Assembly (NCBI GenBank): GCA_002083365.1
Contig: LVWS01000016.1
Span: 1 to 64,000, forward strand
DNA: 64,000 nucleotides
From: Nitrospira sp. SG-bin1
GTDB lineage: Bacteria; Nitrospirota; Nitrospiria; Nitrospirales; Nitrospiraceae
Direction: 5' to 3'
The position numbers and the translations under genes were made by a program. Of the stretch, positions 52,677 to 61,876 are shown piece by piece (position 1 is the stretch's first letter; every line of letters starts with the position of its first letter). The notes under the pieces are model-generated. The model searched no databases. It worked only from the letters and a program-made list of their open reading frames with translations, and was not told the origin of the DNA.

Positions 52677-54015
52677 GGTGAATCCCTGCTCCCATGAGCG
52701 CAGGTGTTTCGTCCGATGATTGAACCGCGCGGTTGACAAGCACCTGAGCGGCGATGGGGCGTTCCGCGGTCAACAACGCCGCCAATCGTTCCGATGAAGC
52801 CACCTCGATATCGCCGGGGACTCGCCGCCCGATACTCCAATAAGAAAGCGGCACACCGGTTTGATGGGCGACCTCGAAGATGGTGCCGAACGATTCCGTC
52901 TCGTCGAGCTTGGTGAACAGGAGCCGCGGCTGAGGCAGATCATCGAGGCGCCTCGTGATGCGACAGAGCTCCTGTTCCCTGGTGGACGCCGGAAGGACCA
53001 GATGCGTGGTCACCGCCTCGCGCGGGAGAACCCGCCGCAATTCCTGAGCCAATTCAAGATCACCCGACCCGATTCCGGGCATGTCGATCAACACGAGATC
53101 GACCTGTGTATGGCGACGGAGCCCGTCCCGAATCTGCCGTGCCGACACGGCGCATGCAAACGGCACCCCCACGACCTTGGCATACCGCCGCAGTTGGTCA
53201 ACGGCAGTATCACGATAGGTATCAAAGGTGATGAGAGCAACCGATCGCCGTTGTTCAAGACGACAATGCGCCGCCAGCTTGGCGACGGCGGCGGTCTTCC
53301 CGGCTCCGCTGGGTCCGATCAGGAGACCGATGGCGGGATAGCCTTCTGCCTTGACGATCGGCCCGCTCGTTCTCACCCGTTTTGCGATTTCACAACGGAG
53401 GGCATGCCGCATCGATTCATCGTCGCACGGACCGGAGGCTTGCTCGATCTTACAGGCTTCGTTTACCAGGAGGTCCGCGGTAGCCGGACTCATTCCTTGC
53501 TCGACAAGCGAGCGGTGCAGCAACACCTGAACGGATGGCGGCTGACTTTCGATCGCTCGATCGTCCGCCCTGGAGAGATCCTCCAATAAGCGGCCCAATT
53601 CTTTCATCATGCTGTGCACATGCCGAATGCGTTTCATCTTTACCGGCATGGCGATCGGCTTCACCGATACGCTTCGCTTACCGACGGCCGGAGTGGTCGT
53701 CTCACGATTCGGTTTCAGCATGCCGTGCAACGTCTTTTGAAAGCTCAGCCGGGACGGCGCGTCATCCGCCTCTGGATCAGACGGCCGGCCAGGCGACGCG
53801 GCTTGCTGCCCGGGGTCAGTCCCCGAGGAAGACCGACGTCCCTCGTCGTCGGTCGCGGCCATCACTTCAAGAATCGGCCGATTGAATGCCCGCAGGACCC
53901 GTCCTCCTTCGCGCACTTCCTTCGCCGACACGATGATGGCATCCGGCCCCAGTTCATCCTTGATGGCACGTAGGGCGTCCTGCATGGTGAGCGCATGAAA
54001 TGTCTTGACCTTCAT
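52669..54015 (-). CDS. flhF: FlhF SRP-family GTPase
   Basis: This 448-residue protein has the N-terminal B domain (MKVKTFHALTMQDALRAIKDELGPDAII), a linker, and the NG GTPase domain (P-loop GPSGAGKTAAVAKLA near residue 235, ALITFDTYRDTAVDQLRRYA, IDMPGIGSGD). FlhF recruits the first export or MS-ring components to the cell pole. It lies between flhA and flhG with an overlap into flhG, the standard order. Confidence 0.96.
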   Translation of the reverse strand: MKVKTFHALTMQDALRAIKDELGPDAIIVSAKEVREGGRVLRAFNRPILEVMAATDDEGRRSSSGTDPGQQAASPGRPSDPEADDAPSRLSFQKTLHGMLKPNRETTTPAVGKRSVSVKPIAMPVKMKRIRHVHSMMKELGRLLEDLSRADDRAIESQPPSVQVLLHRSLVEQGMSPATADLLVNEACKIEQASGPCDDESMRHALRCEIAKRVRTSGPIVKAEGYPAIGLLIGPSGAGKTAAVAKLAAHCRLEQRRSVALITFDTYRDTAVDQLRRYAKVVGVPFACAVSARQIRDGLRRHTQVDLVLIDMPGIGSGDLELAQELRRVLPREAVTTHLVLPASTREQELCRITRRLDDLPQPRLLFTKLDETESFGTIFEVAHQTGVPLSYWSIGRRVPGDIEVASSERLAALLTAERPIAAQVLVNRAVQSSDETPALMGAGIHHG

Positions 54016-54022
54016 GACTTAC

Positions 54023-56116
54023 CTACGACCGGGCCAATTCAAAGTCGATCCGCACCGTATCCAACGATTGCAGACGGACAAAGGCATCCACTTCGTTGAG
54101 TCCCATGACCGGAACTGCGTGCAGGATGCGATCGCTGTGCCGGCGAAGATGACGGCGAACCGTCTGCGAGCAAAGAACGATCGGCTGCTGTCCTCGAGCG
54201 GCGACCCGCTCGGCGGCTTGCTTGAGAGCGGTCAACAGCTTGTGAGAGAGCGTGGGGTCAAGGTTCAGCGTGGCTCCAGGCGGCAATGCCGCCGCCTGTT
54301 CCGCCAATGATCGATCCAAGCGGGGATCCAAGGTAATGACTTGCAGGCTGCCGTCGGGCGCTTGATACTGTTTGGTGATGGTCCGAGCCAGCGCTTGCCT
54401 GGCATACTCCGTGAGAACTTCAGCGTCCTTAGTGCTTGTCGCTTGATCGGACAAAGCCTCGAGAATCGAGCGGAGGTCTCGGATAGGAATGCCCTCTTTG
54501 AGAAGGTTGCCGAGGACTCTGACCACCGTTCCGAGGGGCACCAACGTGGGAATGAGTTCCTCCACCAGTTTCGGATGCGATTTTCCGACTTCGTCCAAGA
54601 GGGCTTGTACTTCTTGTCGCCCCAACAATTCATGGCCATGGCGCTTGATCAGCTCGGACAGATGCGTGGCGATCGCCGAACTCGCATCCACCACGGTGTA
54701 CCCGGCCATCTGGGCCTGCTCCCGCGCGTCTTCGGGAACCCAGAGTGCCGGTAGCCCGAATGCCGGCTCCTTGGTCGCAATCCCCTGCACCAGACCTTTC
54801 TGACCCGTCCCCGGATCGATCGCCAACAGATGCCCGGGTAAGACGTCGGCCTTGGCGACCTCCACTCCCTTCAAAATGATGGCGTATTCGTTCGGGCGCA
54901 ATTGAAGATTGTCGCGGATATGGATCGGAGGCACGACAAAGCCCATCGATTCGGCACATTGCCTCCGGAGCGCCTTGATCCGATCGAGAAGCGCCGTGCC
55001 TTGCGCCCCTTCGACCAGTCCGATCAACCCGTACCCCACCTGAACTTCCATCAGATCGAGCGGAGTGACTCGGGTCAGAGCTTCTTCGGCCTTCGGGGCA
55101 ACGGGAGCGGGGGCGGGAGCAGCTTGAAGCTGTTCCTGCTGATGGAGGTGGTAGGCGATCCATGCGACACCACCTCCTAGAAGGAGGAACGCCACGTGGG
55201 GAAGCCCCGGGACCAATCCCAACGCGAGAAGAATACCCGCAGCGATGCCCACCGGTTTGGAGGACATCAAAAGCTGCCGAGTCATCGCCCCCCCCAAATC
55301 CGTTTCCGATGCCGCGCGCGTCACCACGATACCGGCGGCGGTCGATACGATCAGGGCGGGAATCTGCGCCACCAACCCTTCCCCAACCGTCAACACGGTA
55401 TAGGTTTGAGCCGCGAGTGCCGGACTCATACCCTGTTGCAGAATACCGATCGCCAATCCACCGATGATGTTGACAAGGATGATGATGACGGCGGCAATGG
55501 CATCGCCTCGAACAAACTTGCTGGCGCCGTCCATGGCACCGTAAAAGTCCGCCTCTTCCGCAATCTCCCGCCTCCGGCGTCGCGCGTCCGCTTCGTTGAT
55601 GAGACCGGCGTTCAAGTCCGCATCGATGCTCATCTGCTTTCCGGGCATAGCGTCCAATGTGAACCGAGCGGCCACCTCGGCCACACGTCCGGCGCCCTTC
55701 GTCACTACGACAAAATTTATGATGACGAGAATCGAGAACACCACCAAGCCGACCGTGTAATTCCCTCCGACGATGAAGTTTCCGAAGGCTCGAATGACCT
55801 CGCCGGCCGCCCCAGCCCCTTCGTTGCCATGCAGCAAAATGAGCCGTGTCGACGCAATGTTGAGGGAGAGCCTGAACAACGTGATCATCAACAGGATCGA
55901 CGGAAACACGGAGAACTCGATCGGACGCCGTACTTGTAGTCCGACGAGCAAGATAATGACCGACAGGGTGATATCGAAGCTCAACAATAAATCGAGCAGA
56001 AATCGAGGCAGCGGTAACAGCATCACCATGAGAATGGCCACCACCCCCACGGAGATGACGACGTCCGGATGCTTGATCAACTGGTTTCGTTCTACTGGTT
56101 CTATTGCCGCTGCCAT
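54023..56116 (-). CDS. flhA: FlhA flagellar export gate protein
   Basis: This 697-residue inner-membrane export component has about eight N-terminal membrane helices. The FHIPEP-type motif between them reads RFTLDAMPGKQMSIDADLNAGLI. The cytoplasmic domain (~330-690) docks chaperone-substrate complexes. Length is typical. It lies 148 bases after flhB and 7 bases before flhF. Confidence 0.97.
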   Translation of the reverse strand: MAAAIEPVERNQLIKHPDVVISVGVVAILMVMLLPLPRFLLDLLLSFDITLSVIILLVGLQVRRPIEFSVFPSILLMITLFRLSLNIASTRLILLHGNEGAGAAGEVIRAFGNFIVGGNYTVGLVVFSILVIINFVVVTKGAGRVAEVAARFTLDAMPGKQMSIDADLNAGLINEADARRRRREIAEEADFYGAMDGASKFVRGDAIAAVIIILVNIIGGLAIGILQQGMSPALAAQTYTVLTVGEGLVAQIPALIVSTAAGIVVTRAASETDLGGAMTRQLLMSSKPVGIAAGILLALGLVPGLPHVAFLLLGGGVAWIAYHLHQQEQLQAAPAPAPVAPKAEEALTRVTPLDLMEVQVGYGLIGLVEGAQGTALLDRIKALRRQCAESMGFVVPPIHIRDNLQLRPNEYAIILKGVEVAKADVLPGHLLAIDPGTGQKGLVQGIATKEPAFGLPALWVPEDAREQAQMAGYTVVDASSAIATHLSELIKRHGHELLGRQEVQALLDEVGKSHPKLVEELIPTLVPLGTVVRVLGNLLKEGIPIRDLRSILEALSDQATSTKDAEVLTEYARQALARTITKQYQAPDGSLQVITLDPRLDRSLAEQAAALPPGATLNLDPTLSHKLLTALKQAAERVAARGQQPIVLCSQTVRRHLRRHSDRILHAVPVMGLNEVDAFVRLQSLDTVRIDFELARS

Positions 56117-56264
56117 GGTCCCCTACCAGGATGGTGCATACGTGCTCCGGCGCCGTTCTCGCATCGCTTAGACAAATGTTGCGCCTGACTTCTAAGACAC
56201 TGGGCGCTCACCAACTCGCGCCCGTCCGCAAACGTGAGGCTCCTTATTCGTCGCCTCGCGGACC

Positions 56265-57341
56265 TCATGGGGTCACGCCTCTGGCGCGATACACAAATGC
56301 CAGGATTTCAGCCACCGCGCGGTACAACTCATTCGGAATCTCTTTGCCGATCTCGACGAGTTTAAACAGCGTTCTCGCCACGAGTTTATGTTCCACGACC
56401 GGGACACCGTGGTGCCGAGCCAGTGCGCGAATCCGTTCAGCGACCAACCCGGCTCCTTTGGCGACCACGACCGGAGCTCCCATCGTGGCGGTATCGTATT
56501 TCAGGGCCACAGCGAGGTGTGTCGGGTTGGTAATCACGACGTCCGCCGTTTTCACGGCAGCCATCATGCGTTTCTTCGTCATCTCACGCTGGATGGTTCG
56601 GACGCGACTCTTGATAAGCGGATCGCCCTCCGTGGCCTTGTGTTCCTCCTTGACCTCCTCCTTCGACATCCGCAGACTTCGTTCCCACTCGTAACGCTGG
56701 TAGACATAGTCCAGTCCGGCCAGGACCGCGATCGACCCGACGGCGGCCAATCCGACCTTCAATGAGAGCCGTCCGGTTACCTGTAGAACGGTATCCATAT
56801 CGAACTCGATCAACCCCGGAATCTGGAGCAAGTCATACCGCGCGACCCAAATCCCGACACCCGTCACGATCGCGATCTTGAGCAGCCCCTTCACGAGCTC
56901 CATCACCGATCGCAGTGAGAACAATCGGGACAATCCCTTGATCGGGTTGATGCGCTCGATATCCGGTTGAACCGCATTGGCGCGCCATAGCAGCCCGGTC
57001 TGCAACAGCGAGGCCCCGCCTCCCAGCAATAGAACGCCCACGATGACCGGAAGGCTCAGCGTCACGACCGTTGCGGCCGCATGGATGACCACCGCATGCA
57101 CCTGCTCGATCGACATCTCTTTGTAGAAATCGAGCGGGAACGAGAGTGTAAGTCCTTGACGGGTCATCTCCGTCATTTTCTGAACCCCCACCGGCAGCAT
57201 GCTCGCCAGCAACCCGATGCCGCTCAAGAGAATGACGGCAGTAGACACATCGCGACTGATGGCGATCTGTCCTTTTTTGCGCGCCTCTTCCTTCCGTTTC
57301 GGCGTCGCGGGTTCTGTCCTGTTACTCCGATCCTCAGCCAT
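56265..57341 (-). CDS. flhB: FlhB export switch protein
   Basis: This 358-residue export gate protein switches substrate class after self-cleavage. It has four membrane helices (~30-215), then the cytoplasmic domain with the autocleavage site NPTH at 272-275 (ITNPTHLAVALKYD). It overlaps fliR by 8 bases, indicating coupled translation. Confidence 0.97.
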   Translation of the reverse strand: MAEDRSNRTEPATPKRKEEARKKGQIAISRDVSTAVILLSGIGLLASMLPVGVQKMTEMTRQGLTLSFPLDFYKEMSIEQVHAVVIHAAATVVTLSLPVIVGVLLLGGGASLLQTGLLWRANAVQPDIERINPIKGLSRLFSLRSVMELVKGLLKIAIVTGVGIWVARYDLLQIPGLIEFDMDTVLQVTGRLSLKVGLAAVGSIAVLAGLDYVYQRYEWERSLRMSKEEVKEEHKATEGDPLIKSRVRTIQREMTKKRMMAAVKTADVVITNPTHLAVALKYDTATMGAPVVVAKGAGLVAERIRALARHHGVPVVEHKLVARTLFKLVEIGKEIPNELYRAVAEILAFVYRARGVTP

Positions 57342-58122
57342 GCCCCAGCGCTTTCATGAGACTCTCGATCGTCCACTGCAATCGCTCTAGTTCCCGAACG
57401 AGAAGTTCCACCACAAACGGCACTGACAATCCCATCACCGCCAATCCTCCGGCAATGGTGACGGGAAAACTGAGAACAAACACGTTGATCTGGCTCACCG
57501 CCCGTCCAAGAAGGGCCAACAGAATATTGATCAGGAGGATGAGGACGAGCACGGGCGCCGCCAATTTCAACCCCACCGTGAACATGTGCTGGGATAAACG
57601 AAGGATATCGTCCCCCATGCCTCCCGGAAGAGAAGCGCCGAACGGCGGAATGGAGTCATAGCTCGAGAGGATCGTGGCCACCAGCAGCAGATGACCGTTC
57701 AGCGAGAGAAAAATGAGGGTCGCCAGAAGCGTAAAATATTGGCCGATGATGGGCGTGTGATCGGCTGTCGCCGGATCGAACAGCTGGACGACGCCGAATC
57801 CCATCTGCATACCGATCATCTCCCCCGCCAGTTCCAGTGCGCTGAAGAAGAGTCGTACCGCCAGTCCGATCGTGAGCCCGATGGCCATCTCACTGATCAA
57901 CCCGGCGGTTAAGGCCATCGGGTCATAGGGCACGACAGGAAGTCGGACCAAAGGAGCCAACAACACTCCCAACGCGAGAACCAGGGCCAGTTTGACTTTC
58001 ACCGGAACCGCCCGACCGCTCAAGACCGGCAACGCGGCCAACAGTCCCCCGATGCGGGAAATAAGGACCAAGAACCCTTGGAATTCCGGCAGAAGAACCT
58101 GGATAGTTTGGGTCAACGCCAT
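57334..58122 (-). CDS. fliR: FliR export gate protein
   Basis: This 262-residue multi-pass inner-membrane protein is a subunit of the FliPQR export gate. It contains conserved SRIGGLLAALPVLSGRAVPVKVKLAL and GEMIGMQMGFGVVQLFDP segments and five to six hydrophobic helices. Length is normal. It overlaps flhB and follows fliQ by 9 bases. Confidence 0.97.
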   Translation of the reverse strand: MALTQTIQVLLPEFQGFLVLISRIGGLLAALPVLSGRAVPVKVKLALVLALGVLLAPLVRLPVVPYDPMALTAGLISEMAIGLTIGLAVRLFFSALELAGEMIGMQMGFGVVQLFDPATADHTPIIGQYFTLLATLIFLSLNGHLLLVATILSSYDSIPPFGASLPGGMGDDILRLSQHMFTVGLKLAAPVLVLILLINILLALLGRAVSQINVFVLSFPVTIAGGLAVMGLSVPFVVELLVRELERLQWTIESLMKALGHG

Positions 58123-58131
58123 CGTTTCGTC

Positions 58132-58401
58132 TTAGTGCACGTAGTTGGGAATATTCATCAGGAGATTCGCCATGTAGGTGGTCATCACGTTCAGCATCCA
58201 CGGAAGAAAGAACAACAACGCCACGAACAGAGCCACCACTTTCGGGACAAAGGTAAGCGTGGCTTCGTTCAGTTGGGTCATCGCTTGAAACGCACTGACC
58301 GCCAACCCGATCAACAGACTGAGCCCCAAGATGGGCGAAGACACCAACAATGTCGTTTCCAACGCTTGCCTACCCAGCTCGGTCACGATTTCCGGCGTCA
58401 C
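58132..58401 (-). CDS. fliQ: FliQ export gate protein
   Basis: This 89-residue protein has two membrane helices: ALETTLLVSSPILGLSLLIGL and VVALFVALLFFLPWMLNV. The sequence TQLNEATLTFVPK between them is characteristic of FliQ. It is part of the FliPQR gate, between fliP and fliR. Confidence 0.96.
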   Translation of the reverse strand: MTPEIVTELGRQALETTLLVSSPILGLSLLIGLAVSAFQAMTQLNEATLTFVPKVVALFVALLFFLPWMLNVMTTYMANLLMNIPNYVH

Positions 58402-58460
58402 TCGGTCCCCTCACGGTCGGAACGCGGCCAACGGTGGCCCGGTCCTCAGGCTGCCGATCC

Positions 58461-59225
58461 CTATTGAAAACTCCGCACCATCGATCCCACGACCAGATAC
58501 CAGCCGTCGGCCAATACGAACAGGATCAACTTGAACGGCAGAGAAATCACCACAGGCGGAAGAAGCATCATGCCCATCGACATGAGTACGCTGGCGACGA
58601 CCATGTCCACGATCAGAAACGGAATGTAGATCAAAAATCCGATTTGGAACGCGATGCGGAGTTCGCTCAGAATGAAAGCCGGAATGATCGCTTGCGTCGG
58701 CACATCCTCGACCCGATCCGGCTTCGGCAATCGACTCAGCTTGACAAAGAGTTCAAGATCCTTCTCCCTCACCTGCCGCAGCATGAAGCCCCGCACCGGT
58801 TCGATGCCTTTGTTCCACGCATCTTCATACGAGATCTGCTCCGCCATCAACGGTTGCAGCGCATTGCTGTAGATGGCCTGCCCGACCGGCGCCATGATGA
58901 ACATCGTCAAAAACAGCGCCAACGACAATAACACCTGGTTCGGAGGAACGGCCTGCGTGCCCAGCGCTTGCCGAAGGAACGCCAACACGATGACGATTCT
59001 GGTAAAGGACGTCACCATGATGAATAACGCCGGCGCCAAGGAGAGCACCGTGAGGAGGATCAGAATTTGGATGACCACCGCGGTTTGCTTCGGCCCGTTT
59101 GCACCGAAATCGATGCTCACCGACGGCCCGGCCGCCGGCGCTGAAGTCGGTATCACGAGCAGCATGATCGCCGCGACGGTGATCACCCACGGGATGTGTG
59201 GGCGCACCGCGTGCTTTTCAGCCAT
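58461..59225 (-). CDS. fliP: FliP export gate protein
   Basis: This 254-residue protein has a cleavable signal peptide (IMLLVIPTSAPAAG) and four further membrane helices. The signature TSFTRIVIVLAFLRQALGTQAVPPNQVLLSLALFLT is strongly FliP. The ATG at 59223-59225 overlaps the fliO stop by 8 bases. Confidence 0.97.
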   Translation of the reverse strand: MAEKHAVRPHIPWVITVAAIMLLVIPTSAPAAGPSVSIDFGANGPKQTAVVIQILILLTVLSLAPALFIMVTSFTRIVIVLAFLRQALGTQAVPPNQVLLSLALFLTMFIMAPVGQAIYSNALQPLMAEQISYEDAWNKGIEPVRGFMLRQVREKDLELFVKLSRLPKPDRVEDVPTQAIIPAFILSELRIAFQIGFLIYIPFLIVDMVVASVLMSMGMMLLPPVVISLPFKLILFVLADGWYLVVGSMVRSFQ

Positions 59226-59622
59226 GGCGTTCCTTGTGTTGATGCAAGTCACCGAACGCTCGGCGCCGAATCCAGGAGGCAAAGATGTCCTGCGGCCCCG
59301 GCGCCGTCTCCGTGGAGGGATTTTCGCGCGTCGGGGCGAGTAATTCGCGCAATTCAGCGGAATCGCTGAGGCGCCCCAGCGGGACCAGATCGGTCGCCGT
59401 CGTTCCCACGATCAGATATTCTCCCGCCACCGATACGAGGGCGATCGTCTTACGCGGTGCGATGTATCCGCTGGCCAGGACTCGCACGAGCGGACGCCCC
59501 CCGGCGATCCCCAAGCGCGGCCCCATCCACCGCCGAACGGCCAGCGTGACAAGCCCCATCAGGGCCAGCACGACGGCCAGGGCCGCGACGGTGCGGAATA
59601 GGCTTTCCCACAGATCAATCAC
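59218..59622 (-). CDS. fliO: FliO export gate assembly protein
   Basis: This 134-residue protein has one N-terminal membrane helix (LFRTVAALAVVLALMGLVTLAV) and a small cytoplasmic domain (LASGYIAPRKTIALVSVAGEYLIVGTT). FliO stabilises FliP during gate assembly. It lies between fliN and fliP and overlaps fliP. Confidence 0.93.
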   Translation of the reverse strand: MIDLWESLFRTVAALAVVLALMGLVTLAVRRWMGPRLGIAGGRPLVRVLASGYIAPRKTIALVSVAGEYLIVGTTATDLVPLGRLSDSAELRELLAPTRENPSTETAPGPQDIFASWIRRRAFGDLHQHKERHG

Positions 59623-59641
59623 GGCCTCTCCCTCGAATCAT

Positions 59642-60010
59642 TCAACGAAGTTGCTGCACGCGTTCCGCCGCACTCACCACATCCGTCAGGCGAATGCCGA
59701 ATTTTTCATTGACGACCACCACTTCGCCGCGCGCCACCAGCTTGTTGTTCACCATCACTTCCATCGGTTCGCCGGCCAATTTGTCCAGTTCGATGACGGA
59801 ACCTTGCGCCAACTGCAGAAGATCCCGGATGGCCATCTTCGTGGATCCCACATAGACGGTGACGCTCATCGGAATATCCAGAATGAAATCGATGTTCTTC
59901 GGTGCCCCTCCGGTCTCCATGTTTTGGACCGGTGGGAACGAGGCCGGTTGTGGAGATGAGCTCGCGGTCGTTTGCGCATCGGGACGCGTCGCGGAGTCTG
60001 ACTCAGCCAT
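59642..60010 (-). CDS. fliN: FliN motor switch protein
   Basis: This 122-residue C-ring subunit has a disordered Pro/Ser-rich N-terminal ~35 residues. The SpoA domain follows (DIPMSVTVYVGSTKMAIRDLLQLAQGSVIELDKLAGEP, and VNEKFGIRLTDVV). It follows fliM by 25 bases in the fliL operon. Confidence 0.97.
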   Translation of the reverse strand: MAESDSATRPDAQTTASSSPQPASFPPVQNMETGGAPKNIDFILDIPMSVTVYVGSTKMAIRDLLQLAQGSVIELDKLAGEPMEVMVNNKLVARGEVVVVNEKFGIRLTDVVSAAERVQQLR

Positions 60011-60035
60011 GATTACTCTCTCGGTGGTATGGTGG

Positions 60036-61010
60036 CTAATTCAATATTTTGGTCACACGGCACGCATGATTGCCCTTGTAAATTCCCGGACTGCCTTGGA
60101 ACTTGTGATGTCCTTCGATATAGCAATCGAGAGGATCTCCGGGATGTTGATCGAGCAGCACCACATCCCCGGGGGAGAAATTCATGACGTCCTTCACCGT
60201 GACCGTGGCGGTGCCGAGCCGTACTGCGATCGGAAGCGGGCAGTCTTGCAGTCGCTCTCGGAATCGAGAGTTCCACTCGCCGTTTTGATCGACGTGATCG
60301 GAGACCAGACCGGAATAGAGCTTCTCTTTGATCGGCTCGAGCATGCCGTAGGGATAGACGATGTACAGTTCCCTGGCCGTTTCTCCCAGAATGACCTGCA
60401 ACGTGACGACGATCACGATTTCGGATGCGGTCACCACCATCGCGAACTGAGGATTGCTTTCGGAGCGCACATATTCGACCTTGACCGGCACGACGGCCTG
60501 CCAGGCTTTTTCCAGATCGACCAGCGATTGCAACAACAGTTTCTTGATGATCCGAAGCTGAACCGGCGTGAAATCCCGTCCCTCCGGTTTCACATGGGTC
60601 TGCCCTTTCCCCCCGAAAAAATAGTCCACGATCAGGTACACGAGGAATGCGTCCATTACGAAGAGCCCGCTCCCCCGCAATGGAGACATATGAAACACGT
60701 TCAACGACGAAGGCATCGGAACTTTCTTCAGGAACTCGCCGAATTTGATCACCTGCGTTCCAACGACGGCGAAGTCCACTGCCTCGCGAAACATGCTGGT
60801 CCACACCACCGATTGACGGCGAATGAATCGATCGTTGATCATCTCCATGGTCGGCATCCGCCCGCGAATGATCCGTTCCTGGTTGAACAGATCGTATCTC
60901 AGGACACCCTTGGGTTCCTGGGCGGCTTCCTTCGGAGCCGTGTCGACCTCACCCGAGACGACGCCCTTCAAGAGCGCATCGATTTCGTCTTGCGAGAGAA
61001 TCTTTTCCAT
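60036..61010 (-). CDS. fliM: FliM motor switch protein
   Basis: This 324-residue C-ring protein receives CheY-P. The N-terminal CheY-binding peptide LSQDEIDALL is intact. The CheC-like middle domain (~45-230) and SpoA C-terminal domain (~245-320) are present. It follows fliL by 11 bases. Confidence 0.97.
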   Translation of the reverse strand: MEKILSQDEIDALLKGVVSGEVDTAPKEAAQEPKGVLRYDLFNQERIIRGRMPTMEMINDRFIRRQSVVWTSMFREAVDFAVVGTQVIKFGEFLKKVPMPSSLNVFHMSPLRGSGLFVMDAFLVYLIVDYFFGGKGQTHVKPEGRDFTPVQLRIIKKLLLQSLVDLEKAWQAVVPVKVEYVRSESNPQFAMVVTASEIVIVVTLQVILGETARELYIVYPYGMLEPIKEKLYSGLVSDHVDQNGEWNSRFRERLQDCPLPIAVRLGTATVTVKDVMNFSPGDVVLLDQHPGDPLDCYIEGHHKFQGSPGIYKGNHACRVTKILN

Positions 61011-61021
61011 ATGAGCCGCTG

Positions 61022-61573
61022 TTACTGAACGACGAATTCCGTGAAATAGGCCGACCGGACTCCCGGTTTCTTCAAGAGGCCGTTGACGCGCTGTGTGATT
61101 TCATCGCGGAGCTGGAACTTTCCCTGCGTCGATCTCACCGCATTGACGTCTTTACTGCTGAGCAGGACAAGCACCGCATCGCGTATCTGAGGAACGCGCG
61201 AGGACAATTCCGCGGCGACCGCTTCACTGTCCACCTCGAGTTTAAGGGTGAGCTTCAGGTACCGAACGTCGGGAGTGTCCGCGAGATTGACGATAAAGGG
61301 ATCCAGGTCGAACATGACACCCGGGGAAGCGGCCTGACCCTGTTTTCCACCAGCCTCGCTTTTCGGCTCAGCCTTGGCCTCCGCATCGGCCTTATGCTCT
61401 TCTGAATGTTCGGCGCTCTTGTTCGTTCCTCCCAGGAATTTGACTACCACGAACGCTCCGCCGACCCCGAACACCAGCGCCACAACCGATACGATGATGA
61501 GTAGCTTAATAGGGAACGCCGGAGCGGGAGCCGCGACTGGAGTCTTTTCATCGGCTGCGGCTGCATCTGCCAT
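61022..61573 (-). CDS. fliL: FliL stator-associated protein
   Basis: This 183-residue single-pass inner-membrane protein has a membrane helix at ~20-42 (LLIIVSVVALVFGVGGAFVV), a charged Glu/Lys/Ala-rich linker, and a periplasmic FliL domain (DLDPFIVNLADTPDVRYLKLTLKLE). It stabilises stators around the rotor. The ATG at 61571-61573 has GAGGAG immediately upstream; a longer open frame upstream is not used because it covers the promoter. It is first in the large export/switch operon. Confidence 0.95.
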   Translation of the reverse strand: MADAAAADEKTPVAAPAPAFPIKLLIIVSVVALVFGVGGAFVVVKFLGGTNKSAEHSEEHKADAEAKAEPKSEAGGKQGQAASPGVMFDLDPFIVNLADTPDVRYLKLTLKLEVDSEAVAAELSSRVPQIRDAVLVLLSSKDVNAVRSTQGKFQLRDEITQRVNGLLKKPGVRSAYFTEFVVQ

Positions 61574-61612
61574 AACTCCTCCTCGATTGACTCGTTGGCC
61601 CGGTGCGGAGAC

Positions 61613-61628
61613 TGCAATGCATATGCCA
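61613..61628 (-). promoter_or_regulatory. sigma-54 promoter of the fliL-to-fliA operon
   Basis: The minus strand reads TGGCATATGCATTGCA: exact -24/-12 spacing and 15-16 of the usual positions acceptable. The predicted leader to fliL is about 28 nt. It would drive fliL, M, N, O, P, Q, R, flhB, flhA, flhF, flhG and fliA. Confidence 0.85.
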
Positions 61629-61728
61629 CTACGCCTTGCTCCGCACCGATGAAAATCCGCGGGAATCACTATGTTTCGCGGGCAATCCGATACTACACGC
61701 CTCATGGAACGACCGGCGCACCATCCTC

Positions 61729-61758
61729 CTGTCAAGTAAGCTCTTGACAGCGTCAAGA
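61729..61758. repeat. overlapping inverted repeats upstream of the sigma-54 promoter
   Basis: CTGTCAAG and CTTGACAG form a perfect 8-bp inverted repeat with a 6-base spacer (61729-61750). A third GTCAAGA half-site pairs with the same TCTTGAC (61742-61758). Sitting about 100-130 bases upstream of the -24 element, it is well placed as an upstream activating site for an NtrC-type activator. A terminator-like hairpin role for flgE is possible but there is no T-run. Confidence 0.55.
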
Positions 61759-61876
61759 AGCTGACGGGATCGCGGGATGATCCGTCACCGATCACAGGCG
61801 CCGGACGGGAATACCCTGGAAGGAGAGCGGGCTGAGAGATCGACCTCACTCCCAGCCCGGCCCTGAATGAAAGGAG

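Noticed and set aside
51765..52697. 310-codon plus-strand frame opposite flhG
   Set aside because: It lies wholly opposite flhG, rich in His/Arg/Gln, with no recognisable motif.
59859..61028. 389-codon plus-strand frame opposite fliN and fliM
   Set aside because: It is the antisense shadow of two conserved motor switch genes; the composition is typical of antisense translation.
61574..61849. Long N-terminal extension of FliL
   Set aside because: It would cover the sigma-54 promoter, and the ATG at 61573 has a perfect ribosome site.
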